Notes: generated by a model not told the origin, from the letters alone. A stretch of DNA of 64,000 nt from Arsenicicoccus dermatophilus (GCF_022568795.1 NZ_JAKZHU010000001.1:1240001-1304000); one strand, 5' to 3'. Numbered from the stretch's first letter, positions 27,708 through 37,564 are shown. Program-made: numbers and translations.

Positions 27708-28271
27708 TCAGATCTTGCCGACGAGGTCCAGACCCGGCTTGAGGGTCTCGCCCTCCTGCTCCCACTTGGCGGGGCAGACCTCGCCCGGGTGGGCGGCGAT
27801 GTACTGCGCGGCCTTGACCTTGCGCATGAGCTCGGCGGCGTTGCGGCCGACGCCCTCGCAGGTGACCTCCATGAACTGGATGGTGCCCTCGGGGTCGATC
27901 AGGAAGGTGGCGCGGTCGGCGAGGCCGGCGCCCTCACGCATGTTCTGGAAGTTGTTGGTGATGACGCCGTTGGCGTCGCCCAGCATGTAGTACTTGATCT
28001 TGCCGATGGTCTCGGAGGCGTCGTGCCAGGCCTTGTGCACGAAGTGGGTGTCGGTGGAGACCGAGAAGACCTCGACGCCGAGCTGCTGGAGCTCCTCGTA
28101 GTGGTCGGCCATGTCACCGAGCTCGGTGGGGCAGACGAAGGTGAAGTCGGCCGGGTAGAAGAAGAAGATCGCCCACTTGCCCAGGACGTCCTTCTCGGTG
28201 ACCTCGACGAACTCGCCGTCCTTGAAGGCGGTCGTGGCGAAGGGGAGGATCTTGGTGTTCATGAGGTTCAT
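27708..28271 (-). CDS. ahpC: AhpC, typical 2-Cys peroxiredoxin
   Basis: 187 residues, the enterobacterial-type AhpC that pairs with AhpF. The peroxidatic cysteine C47 is in [12 protein letters not shown] and the resolving cysteine C166 in GEVCPAKW. It reduces hydrogen peroxide, organic peroxides and peroxynitrite in the cytosol. The ATG at 28271 has GGAG eight bases upstream; an ATG three codons in (28262) is the alternative. First gene of ahpC-ahpF-oxyR. Many other actinobacteria instead carry the AhpC-AhpD type, so the AhpF-dependent form is worth noting. Confidence 0.97.
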   Translation of the reverse strand: MNLMNTKILPFATTAFKDGEFVEVTEKDVLGKWAIFFFYPADFTFVCPTELGDMADHYEELQQLGVEVFSVSTDTHFVHKAWHDASETIGKIKYYMLGDANGVITNNFQNMREGAGLADRATFLIDPEGTIQFMEVTCEGVGRNAAELMRKVKAAQYIAAHPGEVCPAKWEQEGETLKPGLDLVGKI

Positions 28272-28391
28272 GCGGTGCGCTCCTTGGCGTTGTCGCTGGT
28301 GGGAACTTCCGATAAGAAATCTATATGGATCGTCGATGGATTGAAAGCCAACGTCGATCGTTTGTGTGCATGCGATGGATAGGCCCCGGCT
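28272..28391 (-). promoter_or_regulatory. ahpC promoter region with one OxyR-like half-site
   Basis: AT-richer than its surroundings. On the minus strand CTTATCGG (28316-28309) matches one half of the mycobacterial OxyR operator type CTTATCGGC/GCCGATAAG; the second half is not recognisable. TATAGA (28325-28320) could be the -10 box, giving a leader of about 40-45 nt. Confidence 0.4.
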
Positions 28392-28463
28392 ATGCCGTCG
28401 CCGACCGTCACGCTAGCGGGGCCGCCTGCGGCCCGGCGCGCGCCGCTGGGGTTGGATGGGGGC

Positions 28464-30518
28464 ATGAGCAACCCCACCAACTCACTGCTGGCACCGTCGA
28501 CGCTGCCGCACGCCCTGCCCGACTACGCAACCCTCACCGACGAGGACTACCGGGCCGCGATGCTCGAGGGCATGGCCGAGCACCGTCGAGAGCTGGATGC
28601 CCTGGCCGCCGACCAGTCCCCCGCCACCGTCGAGAACGTGCTGGAGCGCTGGGACCGGTCCGGTCGCCTGCTGGAGCGCGCCTCCGACGCGTTCTATCCC
28701 CTGTGCGCCGCCGACGGCACGGCGGCCCGGGAGGCGATCCGCGCCGAGATGGCCCCCAAGTTCGCCGAGCACACCGACGCGGTGCTGCTGGACCGACGCC
28801 TCTACGACCGCTTCGTGGCGCTGCGCGAGCGCGCGGATGCCGCAGAGGTGGAGCTGGACCCCGAGAGCCGGTGGTTGCTCGACGACACCATCCGCGAGTT
28901 CGAGCGCGGCGGCATCGCGCTGTCCGGCGAGGCGCAGGAGCGGCTGCGGGCCGTCAACGCCGAGCTGGCCACGCTGCAGACGCGGTTCGCCGAGCAGGCC
29001 CTGGCCGGGCGCAACGCCGCCGCCGTCCTGGTGACCGACCGCGAGGAGCTGGCCGGCCTGTCCGAGGAGGACGTGGAGCGGGCCCGGGCCGCGGCCGCCA
29101 ACCGGGGCGAGGACGGATGGCTGATCGAGCTGGTCAACACCACCGGCCAGCCGGTGCTCGCCGAGCTCGCCGACCGCGGGCTGCGGCAGCGGATCTTCGA
29201 GGCGAGCGTGGCGCGCGGGCTCGGAGGCGAGCACGACACCCGGGACCTGGTCCTGCAGATGGTGCGGCTGCGTGCGGAGAAGGCCGAGCTCCTCGGGCAC
29301 CCGCACTTCGCGGCGGCCGTGGCCTCCGAGGGGTGCGCCGGCTCCACCGAGGCCGTCATGCAGGTCCTCACCAAGGTCGGCCCGGCCGCGGTGCGCAACG
29401 CCCGCGCCGAGGCGGCCGTGCTGCAGGAGCGGCTCGAGCAGCTCTCCCCCGGCGCCACCCTGGAGCCCTGGGACTGGCAGTACCTCGCCAACCTCGTGCG
29501 CGCCGAGCGCTACTCGCTGGACGAGGGCCTGCTGCGGCCCTACCTGGAGTACTCGCGCGTCCTGCACGACGGCGTGTTCGCGGCGGCGACCGCGCTCTAC
29601 GGCATCACCTTCCACGAGCGCACCGACCTGGTCGGCTACACCCCCGACGCGACGGTCTACGAGATCCACGAGGAGAGCGGCGAGGCGCTCGGCGCCGTCG
29701 TCCTGGACCCCTACACCCGGCCCACCAAGCAGGGCGGTGCCTGGATGACCTCCCTGGTCGAGCAGTCCACCCTGCTCGACCAACGTCCGGTGGTCACCAA
29801 CACCTGCAACCTGCCCAAGCCCGCGCCCGGCAGGCCCAGCCTGATGTCCTGGGACAACGTCATCACGCTGTTCCACGAGTTCGGGCACGACCTGCACGGA
29901 CTGCTGTCCGACGTCCGCTACGTCTCGCGGTCCGGCACCCGCACCCCGCAGGACTTCGTCGAGTTCCCCTCGCAGGTCAACGAGATGTGGGCCTGGGAGC
30001 CGACCCTGCTCGAGCGGTACGCCGTCCACCACGAGACCGGCGAGCCGATGCCGCGCGAGTGGATCCAGACCCTGCTCGACGCGCGGCACTTCGACCAGGG
30101 CTACGCGATGACCGAGTCCTACGCCGCGATGCTGCTCGACCAGGTCTGGCACCAGACGCCGGTCGCGGAGCTGCCGTCCTCCCCGGAGGAGGTCGAGGCC
30201 TTCGAGCAGCGGGCCCTGAGCAGCACCGGGATGAGCTTCCCGCTCGTGCCGCCGCGCTACCGGACGGGCTACTTCTCGCACATCTTCGGCGGCGGGTATG
30301 CCGCGAGCTACTACTCCTACATGTGGTCCGAGGTCTTCGACGCCGACACCGTGGCGTGGTTCGAGGACAACGGCGGGCTCTCGCGGGAGACCGGTGAGCG
30401 GTTCCGGCGCCGGCTGCTGGCTCGCGGCGGGTCGCTGGACGTGCGCGAGGTCTACCGCGACTTCCGCGGCGCCGACCCGGACGTGCAGCACCTGCTCGAC
30501 CGCCACGGCCTGGCCTGA
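28464..30518 (+). CDS. M3 family metallopeptidase (oligopeptidase A / dipeptidyl carboxypeptidase type)
   Basis: 684 residues. The zinc motif HEFGHDLHG is at about residue 470, with the third zinc ligand Glu about 25-30 residues later in PSQVNEMWAWEP; conserved C-terminal blocks are GYAMTESYAAMLLDQVWHQ and YRTGYFSHIFGGGYAASYYSYMWSEVF. It is a cytosolic thermolysin-like enzyme that degrades short peptides. The ATG at 28464 lies six bases after TTGGAT, a weak -10, so it may be leaderless; a GTG-started extension of 24 codons in the same frame has no family similarity. It diverges from ahpC and ends at a strong hairpin. Confidence 0.94.
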   Translation: MSNPTNSLLAPSTLPHALPDYATLTDEDYRAAMLEGMAEHRRELDALAADQSPATVENVLERWDRSGRLLERASDAFYPLCAADGTAAREAIRAEMAPKFAEHTDAVLLDRRLYDRFVALRERADAAEVELDPESRWLLDDTIREFERGGIALSGEAQERLRAVNAELATLQTRFAEQALAGRNAAAVLVTDREELAGLSEEDVERARAAAANRGEDGWLIELVNTTGQPVLAELADRGLRQRIFEASVARGLGGEHDTRDLVLQMVRLRAEKAELLGHPHFAAAVASEGCAGSTEAVMQVLTKVGPAAVRNARAEAAVLQERLEQLSPGATLEPWDWQYLANLVRAERYSLDEGLLRPYLEYSRVLHDGVFAAATALYGITFHERTDLVGYTPDATVYEIHEESGEALGAVVLDPYTRPTKQGGAWMTSLVEQSTLLDQRPVVTNTCNLPKPAPGRPSLMSWDNVITLFHEFGHDLHGLLSDVRYVSRSGTRTPQDFVEFPSQVNEMWAWEPTLLERYAVHHETGEPMPREWIQTLLDARHFDQGYAMTESYAAMLLDQVWHQTPVAELPSSPEEVEAFEQRALSSTGMSFPLVPPRYRTGYFSHIFGGGYAASYYSYMWSEVFDADTVAWFEDNGGLSRETGERFRRRLLARGGSLDVREVYRDFRGADPDVQHLLDRHGLA

Positions 30519-30531
30519 CCACAGCGCCCCA

Positions 30532-30567
30532 CGCAGGGAGCACCCGCACGAGCGGGTGCTCCCTGCG
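30532..30567. terminator. Bidirectional hairpin between the M3 peptidase and LLM oxidoreductase genes
   Basis: Perfect 16-bp stem (30532-30547 with 30552-30567) and a four-base loop, 14 bases after one stop and 12 bases after the other. Confidence 0.85.
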
Positions 30568-30579
30568 GCGTCCCCGGGG

Positions 30580-31566
30580 TCAGCGCGCGGCGGCGCGGAG
30601 CTTGTCGAGCAGCGGACCGGCGGCCGTCTCCAGGAACTCGTCCTGGTGCTCGCCACCGACCTGCACCAGCGCCACGTCGGTGTAGCCCGCCTCCCAGTAG
30701 GGCCGCACCGCCTCGACGATCGCGTCCAGGTCGGGGCCGCAGGGGATCGCCTCGGCCACGTCCTCGGGCCGCACGTACTGCGTCGCCGCGGCGAACCCGG
30801 CCGTCGTGGGCAGGTCCGCGTTGACGGCGAAACCACCCGCGAACCAGCGGAACTGGTCGTGCGCCCGCTGGACCGCGGTGTCCTCGTCGCGGTCCCAGCA
30901 GATCGGGATCTGACCGATGGCGCGGGCACCGGAGCCGATCTGCGGCTGGTCGGGCAGGTCGTTCCACGCCGTCACCAGCTCCTCGCTCGGCTCGACGGCG
31001 ACCAGGTGGTCGGCGAGCATCCCGCACCGCTCGAGGACCTTCGGACCGCCCGCGGCCAGGGCGATCTCGACCCCCTGCTCCGGCAGTTCCCAGATCCGGC
31101 CGGAGTCGACGCGGTAGTACTCGCCGTCATACGTCACGAGCTCGCCGGTGTGCAGCTCGCGGATGATCTCCATGGCCTCCGCCAGCATGTCCTGGCGGGC
31201 GGCGATCGTGGGCCAGCCGGCGCCGACGACGTGCTCGTTGAGGTTCTCGCCGGAGCCGAGGCCCAGGGTGAACCGGCCGTCGGCCATGACCTGGACGGTC
31301 GCCGCCATCTGCGCGACGACGGCCGGGTGGTAGCGCAGGATCGGGCAGGTGACGTAGGTCATCAGGTCGACGCGCTCGGTGGCGTGCGCGACGGCGCCGA
31401 GGACGCTCCACACGAAGGGCGCGTGGCCCTGCGCGGACAGCCACGGGAAGTAGTGGTCGCTGGCGACCTCGAGGTCGAAGCCGACCTCCTCGGCCTTGCG
31501 GGCGTGGCGGACCAGGTCCTTGGGACCGGCCTGCTCGGTCATCAGGGTGTAGCCGAAGCGGGTCAT
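30580..31566 (-). CDS. LLM-class F420-dependent oxidoreductase (TIGR03557-like)
   Basis: 328 residues of the luciferase-like TIM-barrel class. The sequence FGYTLMTEQAGPKDLVRHARKAEEVGFD, VASDHYFPWLSAQGHAPFVWSVLGA and LGLGSGENLNEHVVG closely resembles the F420-dependent glucose-6-phosphate dehydrogenase relatives of actinobacteria. These use cofactor F420 and mostly have unknown substrates; it should not be read as a true Fgd. The ATG at 31566 lies six bases after TATGAA (minus, 31578-31573), suggesting a leaderless message, and a GTG/ATG seven codons upstream is less likely. It is monocistronic and implies the host makes F420. Confidence 0.9.
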   Translation of the reverse strand: MTRFGYTLMTEQAGPKDLVRHARKAEEVGFDLEVASDHYFPWLSAQGHAPFVWSVLGAVAHATERVDLMTYVTCPILRYHPAVVAQMAATVQVMADGRFTLGLGSGENLNEHVVGAGWPTIAARQDMLAEAMEIIRELHTGELVTYDGEYYRVDSGRIWELPEQGVEIALAAGGPKVLERCGMLADHLVAVEPSEELVTAWNDLPDQPQIGSGARAIGQIPICWDRDEDTAVQRAHDQFRWFAGGFAVNADLPTTAGFAAATQYVRPEDVAEAIPCGPDLDAIVEAVRPYWEAGYTDVALVQVGGEHQDEFLETAAGPLLDKLRAAAR

Positions 31567-31665
31567 GCCTCGTTCATACCCCAGCACCGGGGCGTCAGCC
31601 GGCGGGAACGGGCCCGGGCTGCCGGGTGGTCCGGGAGATCGGAGCAGGTATGTCGGCGCCGCCGC

Positions 31666-33567
31666 TCAGCTGGCGTCGACGACCCGCCGGGGGCCGCGGC
31701 GGCGCAGGACCGCCTCGGCGATCGCGTCGGGGGTCAGCCCGATCGACGCGAGCACCTGGCCGCGGGAGGCGTGGTCGAGGAACTCCTTGGGGATGCCGAA
31801 GGGCCGCACGCGCACGTCGACGTCGGCGAGCTGCAGCGCGGTGCTCACGGCCGACCCGATCCCGCCCGACACGAGGTTGTCCTCGATGACGACGACCTCG
31901 CCGGCGAGGCGGCACTCGTCGATCAGGTCCTCCGAGACCGGCAGGGCCCACACCGGGTCGACGACGCGCACGGTGCGCCCGGCCTCCTCCAGGCGGGCCC
32001 CCACGGCCAGCGCGGTCGGCACGAGCGAGCCCAGGCCGATGACCAGGGTGTCGACGCGGTCGGGGCCGGGGCCGGCGAGGACGTCGACGGCGCCGTGCTG
32101 CTCGACGGCGGGGATCGTGGCGGGCGGGTTGCCCTTGGCGAAGCGGACGACCGAGGGGGCGTCGGCGATGTCGAGCGACCGGCGCAGGGCGAGCTCGACC
32201 TGCTCGCCGTCGCGGGGAGCGGCCAGGTGCAGGCCGGGGACGACGTTGGCGAGGGTCATGTCCCACATGCCGTTGTGCGAGGCGCCGTCGGAGCCGGTGA
32301 CCCCGGCGCGGTCGAGCACGAAGGTCACGCCCGCGTGGTGCAGGGCGCAGTCCATCAGCAGCTGGTCGAACGCGCGGTTGAGGAAGGTCGAGTAGACGGC
32401 GACCACGGGATGCTTGCCGGCATACGCCAGACCGGCCGCCATGGCGACGGCATGCTGCTCGGCGATGCCGACGTCGAGGACCCGCTCGGGGAACTTGATC
32501 GCGAAGTCCCGCAGGCCGACGGGGATCAGCATGGCCGCGGTGATCGCCACGAGGTCCTCGCGCTCGGCGCCGAGCGCGACCAGCGAGTCGGAGAAGTCGT
32601 CGGTCCAGGAGCGGCCGGACACCTCCAGCGGGAGCCCGGTCTCGGGGTTGATGACCCCGACGGCGTGGAACTGGTCGTCGGCGTTCTGCCGGGCCGGGCG
32701 GTAGCCCTTGCCCTTCTTGGTCAGCACGTGCACGAGCACCGGCGCGCCGTACTGCTTGGCCTGGCGCAGCGCCGTCTCCAGCGCCTGGTGGTCGTGGCCG
32801 TCGACGGGCCCGACGTACTTCAGGCCGAGGTCCTCGAACAGGCCCTGCGGCGCCATGATGTCCTTGAGCCCCTTCTTGATCCCGTGCAGGGTCTCGAAGG
32901 CGGGGCGACCGACGACGGGGGCACCGGCGATCGCCCGCTTGCCGAGCCGCAGCACCTTCTCGTAGCCCTGGTGGGTGCGCAGCGCGGCCAGGTGCTCGGC
33001 CATGCCGCCGATGGTCGGGGCGTAGGACCGCTCGTTGTCGTTGATCACGATGACCAGCGGCAGGTCCTTGCGGGCGGCGATGTTGTTGAGCGCCTCCCAG
33101 GCCATGCCCCCGGTCAGGGCGCCGTCCCCGATGACCGCGACCGTGTGCCGGTCGTGCTCGCCGCTCAGGGACCGCGCGACGGCGATGCCGTGGGCCCAGG
33201 ACAGGGAGGTCGAGGCGTGGGAGTTCTCGCTCACGTCGTGCTCGGACTCGGCGCGCGAGGGATAGCCGGACAGCCCGCCGCGGGTGCGCAGCCGGGAGAA
33301 GTCCTGCCGGCCGGTCAGCAGCTTGTGCACATAGCTGATGTGGCCGGTGTCGAAGACGATCGTGTCGTGCGGGGACTCGAAGACCCGGTGCAGCGCCATG
33401 GTCAGCTCGACGACGCCGAGGTTGGGGCCCAGGTGGCCACCCGTCTTGGCCACCTCCCGCACCAGGAAGTCGCGGACCTCCGTGGCCAGCTCGGGCAGCC
33501 GCTCGGCGGGCAGGCGCCGCAGCGCGGTCGGGCTGGTGATGGTCGAGAGCAGACCCACGGTGGACAC
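31666..33567 (-). CDS. dxs: 1-deoxy-D-xylulose-5-phosphate synthase
   Basis: 633 residues. ThDP enzyme joining pyruvate and glyceraldehyde 3-phosphate, the first step of the MEP isoprenoid route. N-terminal [18 protein letters not shown], ThDP motif [16 protein letters not shown] ... [10 protein letters not shown], central [28 protein letters not shown] with the catalytic Glu, and a transketolase C domain. AAGGAG precedes the GTG at 33567 with only three bases between; a second in-frame GTG three codons later is the alternative start. TAGACT (minus, 33604-33599) is the likely -10. Matches the position of dxs1 (Rv2682c) after ribonuclease D in M. tuberculosis, but with 13 kb inserted. Confidence 0.97.
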   Translation of the reverse strand: MSTVGLLSTITSPTALRRLPAERLPELATEVRDFLVREVAKTGGHLGPNLGVVELTMALHRVFESPHDTIVFDTGHISYVHKLLTGRQDFSRLRTRGGLSGYPSRAESEHDVSENSHASTSLSWAHGIAVARSLSGEHDRHTVAVIGDGALTGGMAWEALNNIAARKDLPLVIVINDNERSYAPTIGGMAEHLAALRTHQGYEKVLRLGKRAIAGAPVVGRPAFETLHGIKKGLKDIMAPQGLFEDLGLKYVGPVDGHDHQALETALRQAKQYGAPVLVHVLTKKGKGYRPARQNADDQFHAVGVINPETGLPLEVSGRSWTDDFSDSLVALGAEREDLVAITAAMLIPVGLRDFAIKFPERVLDVGIAEQHAVAMAAGLAYAGKHPVVAVYSTFLNRAFDQLLMDCALHHAGVTFVLDRAGVTGSDGASHNGMWDMTLANVVPGLHLAAPRDGEQVELALRRSLDIADAPSVVRFAKGNPPATIPAVEQHGAVDVLAGPGPDRVDTLVIGLGSLVPTALAVGARLEEAGRTVRVVDPVWALPVSEDLIDECRLAGEVVVIEDNLVSGGIGSAVSTALQLADVDVRVRPFGIPKEFLDHASRGQVLASIGLTPDAIAEAVLRRRGPRRVVDAS

Positions 33568-33621
33568 CGACTCCTTCGAGGACAGAACGGGACGCCCGAG
33601 TCTAGACCAGCGGTCCGCGCG

Positions 33622-33990
33622 TCAGAGGCGCGGGACGAAGGTCGCGCCCTGCATCGCCTCGTGCACCAGGTGCACCGCGCGGGCCGTGCCGCGCAGCCGC
33701 ACCCCCTCCGCCTCCAGGTCGGTCATGACGTCGCGCAGCGCCTCGGGCATCAACGTCTCCCCCAGCGCCACCCGCACCTGGCGGTAGGCCGCCCGCATGC
33801 CCGCGAGCTGCGCCTCGACGTGCTGGACGGCGACCCAGGCGAGCGCGGCGGGGTGCCGGCGCCAGGAGTCGTAGCCGCGGAAGTCCGCCGGGCACTGGTC
33901 GAGCAGCCACGGCACGGCCTGCTCGCGCCAGCCGTCGACGCCGGGCGGCGGGACCTCCGCCGGCCAGCCGGGAGGGGCGTGCGCAGTCAT
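33622..33990 (-). CDS. Conserved hypothetical protein, upstream of dxs
   Basis: 122 residues, soluble, no domain I recognise. It begins MTAHAPPGWPAEVPPPGVDGW and contains a Trp-rich segment (WREQAVPWLLDQCPADFRGY) followed by helices (ALAWVAVQHVEAQLAGMRAAYRQVRVAL) and a C-terminal RLRGTARAVHLVHEAM. Similar short proteins occur near dxs in other actinobacteria as far as I recall. The ATG is seven bases after CACACT (minus, 34003-33998), consistent with a leaderless transcript. The same frame stays open far upstream, antisense phase to the glucosidase, which is not credible coding. Confidence 0.75.
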   Translation of the reverse strand: MTAHAPPGWPAEVPPPGVDGWREQAVPWLLDQCPADFRGYDSWRRHPAALAWVAVQHVEAQLAGMRAAYRQVRVALGETLMPEALRDVMTDLEAEGVRLRGTARAVHLVHEAMQGATFVPRL

Positions 33991-34037
33991 GCCCCCCAGT
34001 GTGCCGCCAAGGTCCGACAGACCCCCGGGTTGCGCGG

Positions 34038-36209
34038 TCAGGCGCCGGGGAGGTCGACGGCGACGCCCGCCGGAAGCCCCGTCACCTGCACCGTGCCGTC
34101 GCCGCGCACCTGCACCGAGAACGGCCTGCCGGCGTACGACAGGCCGTCGACCACGAGGGGTCCGCAGGGCAGGCCGGGCAGCGGCCGCAGGCGCACCCGG
34201 CCGGCGGGCACGTCGACCTGCAGACCGAGGAGCCCGGTCACCAGCGCCCCGGCTGCGGCCGCCGACCAGGCCTGCGGGCGGCAGGACGCGGGATAGGGCA
34301 CCGGGCGCCCCAGCACCGGATCCGGGGCGAGCAGCTCCGGCCAGCGTCCGGCGTTGCCGCACCCGGAGGTGACGAGCGCCCGGGCCACCGCCGCCGCCTC
34401 CGCGGTGCGGCCCTCCCGCACCAGGCCGACCAGGACGATCGCCGTGTCGTGCGTCCACACCGAGCCGCTGTGGTAGCCCAGCGGGTTGAAGCCGGGGTTG
34501 TCCCGGGAGAGGGTCGCGATCCCGAAGGGCATGAGCAGGTCGGGGGCGACCAGCCGGGCGGCGACGGCGGCGGCCCCGTCCGGGGGCAGGACCCCGGTGC
34601 CGAGGACATGACCCATGTTGGAGCCCACCCCGTCGACCGGGCGGTCCTGCCCGTCGAGGGCCATCACCAGATAGGTGCCGCGCTCGTCGTGGGCGGTGTA
34701 ACGCCGCCGCACCCGCTCGGCGAGGTCGTCGGCCAGCCGGTCGAGCTCTGCCGGGTCGAAGACGTCCGAGTCGACCTCCGGGCCGGACCCCGGCCGCAGC
34801 GGCAGGTCGAGCGCGCGGGCCAGGGTCGCTCCCCCGCGCAGCGCCGCGACGGCATACGCCTGGGCCTCCACCAGCGCGATCGGCGGTGGCGCGAGCGTCC
34901 CGTCGGCGCGGCGCATCGAGTCGCCCGAGTCCTTCCACCCCTGGTTGGCCAGGCCCGTGCCCGAGGCGTCGACGTAGCGCAGCAGCCCGTCCGGGCTCCT
35001 CCGCAGCCGGCGCACCAGCCAGCCGACCGCGGCGCCCAGGGCGGGGGCCAGCTCCCGGACGTCCGCCTCGGCGAGCCCGTGACGCCACGCGTCGTGCAGC
35101 AGCAGCGCCCACAGCGCGGTCGCGTCGATGCTGCCGTAGTAGACCAGCGGGACCGGCCGGCCCTGCGCGTCCTGGACCTGCTCCCGGCGCACCTCGTGCA
35201 GGATCTTGCCCGGCTCCTCCCCGGTCGCCGGGTCGTCGACCCGGCCCTGCCGGCGCGCCAGCGCCCGCAGCGTCCCGCGCGCCAGGTCGGTGCCCACCGG
35301 CAGGAGCAGGCGCGCGGTCCACAAGGAGTCCCGTCCGAACAACGTGAGGTACCAAGGTGATCCCGCCGCCGCGAAGAGGTCCTCCCGGTCCAGGGGATCG
35401 CGCAGCAGCAGGCCGCGCAGGTCCCGCAGCGAGCGCTCGACGAGGGGCGCCACCCGGCCGTCTCCCGCGGTGACGCGCAGCGACCAGTCGACGGCGTCCG
35501 CCCCGGGATCGGCGTCCAGGGCCGAGGCCCGGGTGCGGGCGACGTCGACGCGCAGCGTCACCTCCGCGGTGCCACCAGGGGGCACCGTCAGGACCAGCAG
35601 CAGGTATGACGGCGCGCCACCCTCACCCGGGCGGACCTCGGCGGGGGGCGGCGAGACGCCGACGGTGGTGCGGTGCCGGTCGCCCGACCAGGTGAGGATC
35701 GCGTCCGGGTGCTCCGTCTCCGACCGCGCCGGGTCCTCCCCGGCCGACGGGCGCAGGAGCGAGCGGGCGGCCAGCAGGGTGCCCGGATCGCGCCCGTCCT
35801 TGATCTCCGGCAGGCAGGCGTCGTCCCCGGCGAGGGCGATCTCCAGACGGGTGCGGACCGGCTCCGTGGCCCGCGAGCGCAGCGTGAGTCGTTCCGTCAT
35901 GCCGCCCGCGTCGAGGACCCGGTGCACGTGCAGCTGGACGGTCGGGTCGGGGCCGGGGTCGCCGAGGTGCCGCAGCGCGGCGACGATCCGGGTCTGCTCG
36001 CCGGCGTCGGAGGAAGTGAGCACGTCAGGGGCCTCGCCGTCGACGCGCACGTGCCGCAACGCGAGGGCCCGCCGGTCGTCGACCAGCAGCCCGGTGCCCG
36101 GTGCCCCCATGGTCCCGGCGCGATCCGACAGGGCCGTCACGGCGCCGTGGACGGCGACCTGGAGGTCGTGCAGCCACGGCTGCCGAGCAGGTCCGCTGCT
36201 GCGCCTCAC
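34038..36209 (-). CDS. Glycogen debranching-type alpha-glucosidase (amylo-alpha-1,6-glucosidase family)
   Basis: 723 residues. An N-terminal beta-rich domain (GDE N-terminal type, residues about 1-270, with LLVDDRRALALRHVRVDGE) is followed by an (alpha/alpha)6 catalytic domain: SPWYLTLFGRDSLWTARLLLP, YYGSIDATALWALLLHDAW, GLANQGWKDSGDSM with likely acidic residues, and GFNPLGYHSGSVWTHDTAIVLVGL. It should hydrolyse alpha-glucosidic linkages in the cytoplasm; no signal peptide. AGGTGG precedes the GTG at 36209 by seven bases (an adjacent GTG at 36212 is also possible). It diverges from a LacI regulator and sugar transporter genes, so its substrate is probably what they import. Confidence 0.88.
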   Translation of the reverse strand: MRRSSGPARQPWLHDLQVAVHGAVTALSDRAGTMGAPGTGLLVDDRRALALRHVRVDGEAPDVLTSSDAGEQTRIVAALRHLGDPGPDPTVQLHVHRVLDAGGMTERLTLRSRATEPVRTRLEIALAGDDACLPEIKDGRDPGTLLAARSLLRPSAGEDPARSETEHPDAILTWSGDRHRTTVGVSPPPAEVRPGEGGAPSYLLLVLTVPPGGTAEVTLRVDVARTRASALDADPGADAVDWSLRVTAGDGRVAPLVERSLRDLRGLLLRDPLDREDLFAAAGSPWYLTLFGRDSLWTARLLLPVGTDLARGTLRALARRQGRVDDPATGEEPGKILHEVRREQVQDAQGRPVPLVYYGSIDATALWALLLHDAWRHGLAEADVRELAPALGAAVGWLVRRLRRSPDGLLRYVDASGTGLANQGWKDSGDSMRRADGTLAPPPIALVEAQAYAVAALRGGATLARALDLPLRPGSGPEVDSDVFDPAELDRLADDLAERVRRRYTAHDERGTYLVMALDGQDRPVDGVGSNMGHVLGTGVLPPDGAAAVAARLVAPDLLMPFGIATLSRDNPGFNPLGYHSGSVWTHDTAIVLVGLVREGRTAEAAAVARALVTSGCGNAGRWPELLAPDPVLGRPVPYPASCRPQAWSAAAAGALVTGLLGLQVDVPAGRVRLRPLPGLPCGPLVVDGLSYAGRPFSVQVRGDGTVQVTGLPAGVAVDLPGA

Positions 36210-36379
36210 CACGTGTCCACCTCTCGCCGGCGGTAAGTCCCCTGGTCGCGGGGTGATGCGGGCGAGCGCTCGTGTGGACACCTGCCCGCACCCAGAGGAT
36301 GATGAACTGAGGGGGTGGGGATGATCGTTCAACCGGTCATGCTACCCGCCAGGGTCCGGGTGGCAAGAGGGAGAGAGTC
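36210..36379. promoter_or_regulatory. Divergent control region between the glucosidase and lacI genes
   Basis: 170 bp. TTCAACCGGTCAT at 36328-36340 has a palindromic ACCGGT core and resembles a LacI-family operator half with an imperfect partner. GAGAGAGTC before the GTG at 36380 is the lacI ribosome-binding site. Auto- and cross-regulation by the LacI protein would be expected here. Confidence 0.4.
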
Positions 36380-37405
36380 GTGAGCAGCAGTCTCGGGGGC
36401 AGACGCGCGACCATCAACGACGTGGCCCGCGCCGCCAACGTCTCCCGGCAGACCGTGAGCAACGTGGTCAACCGGCCCGACCGGGTCGCCCCCCAGACGC
36501 TGGCGCGGGTGCAGGCCGAGATCGACCGGCTCGGTTATCGGCCGAGCTCGGCGGCCAAGTCGCTGCGCGAGCAGCGGGCCGGGGCCGTCGGCCTGGAGCT
36601 GGATGCCCGGCCCGGAGCCGCAGGCGCCGAGATCTCCTTCCCCTTCCTGGCCCAGCTGTCCCTGGCAGCCCGTCAGCACCGCTGCCACGTGGTGACCTTC
36701 GGCAACGAGGCACCCGCGCTGACGACGAGCGGGTACGAGTCCATGGTGCGGGCGCACCTGGTCGACGCCTTCGTGCTCTTCAACACCCACCACGGCGACC
36801 CCCGCCCGCGGTGGCTGACCGAGCGGGGCATCCCCTACGTGACCTTCGGGCAGGTCTGGGACGAGCCGGAGTTCACCGCCTGGGCCGACGTCGACGGGCG
36901 GGCCGGCACCGCGGCCGCGGTCCGGCACCTGGTCGAGCGTGGCTACGAGCGCGTCGGCTTCGTCGGCTGGCCGGAGGGCAGCGAGACCGGGGACGACCGG
37001 TTGGAGGGATGGCGGGCCACCGCCGAGGAGCTCGGGGTGCTCGACGAGGACCTGCTCGTGCGCACCCGGCAGGACCTGCAGGAGGCCCAGCGGGCCATCG
37101 CCGCCATCACGGCGCGGCTGCGCCCCGGCGACGCGCTTGTCTGCGTCTCCGACGTCGTGGCGGTCGGCGCCCAGGACGCGATCAGCGCCGCAGGGCTGAC
37201 CCCCGGGCGAGACGTGGGCGTCGTCGGCTTCGACGGCACCCCCACGGCGGCGATGTTCGGCCTCACCACGGTGGAGCAGCCGCTCGCCGAGATCGTCGAG
37301 TGCCTGCTCAGCACGCTCGACGACCTGCTGGAGGGCCGGGACGCCCCGGTCGAGGGCACGCTCCTCGCGCCTTGCCTGCGCTCGGACTCGAGCACCCTGC
37401 GCTGA
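36380..37405 (+). CDS. LacI family transcriptional regulator
   Basis: 341 residues. N-terminal helix-turn-helix and hinge: ATINDVARAANVSRQTVSNVVNRPDRVAPQTLARVQAEIDRLGYRPS, then a periplasmic-binding-protein-like effector domain with VGFVGWPEGSETGDDRLEGW, ALVCVSDVVAVGAQDAIS and DVGVVGFDGTPTAAMFGLTTVEQPL. It is a sugar-responsive repressor, most likely of the flanking glucosidase and transporter genes. GTG start with GAGAGAG upstream. The next transport gene begins 235 bp downstream with its own promoter, so lacI is probably monocistronic. Confidence 0.95.
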   Translation: MSSSLGGRRATINDVARAANVSRQTVSNVVNRPDRVAPQTLARVQAEIDRLGYRPSSAAKSLREQRAGAVGLELDARPGAAGAEISFPFLAQLSLAARQHRCHVVTFGNEAPALTTSGYESMVRAHLVDAFVLFNTHHGDPRPRWLTERGIPYVTFGQVWDEPEFTAWADVDGRAGTAAAVRHLVERGYERVGFVGWPEGSETGDDRLEGWRATAEELGVLDEDLLVRTRQDLQEAQRAIAAITARLRPGDALVCVSDVVAVGAQDAISAAGLTPGRDVGVVGFDGTPTAAMFGLTTVEQPLAEIVECLLSTLDDLLEGRDAPVEGTLLAPCLRSDSSTLR

Positions 37406-37564
37406 GCCGCGCCGCCGGCCGGGGCAGCGTCCGCCGTACCCTCTCCACCCTCCAGGACCTGGCCTCGGCGATCAGCCCTCTCCACGAATCTCCCGACTGC
37501 CCAGCCCGGCTCGGGGCCCGCAACCCAGCACCGACGCATGGGTGTCGTTTCTCGCTCAACGACA

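Noticed and set aside
30580-31566. Calling the LLM protein F420-dependent glucose-6-phosphate dehydrogenase and linking it to the pentose-phosphate operon
   Set aside because: It belongs to a related subfamily of uncertain substrate and is 17 kb from zwf; the link is not supported.
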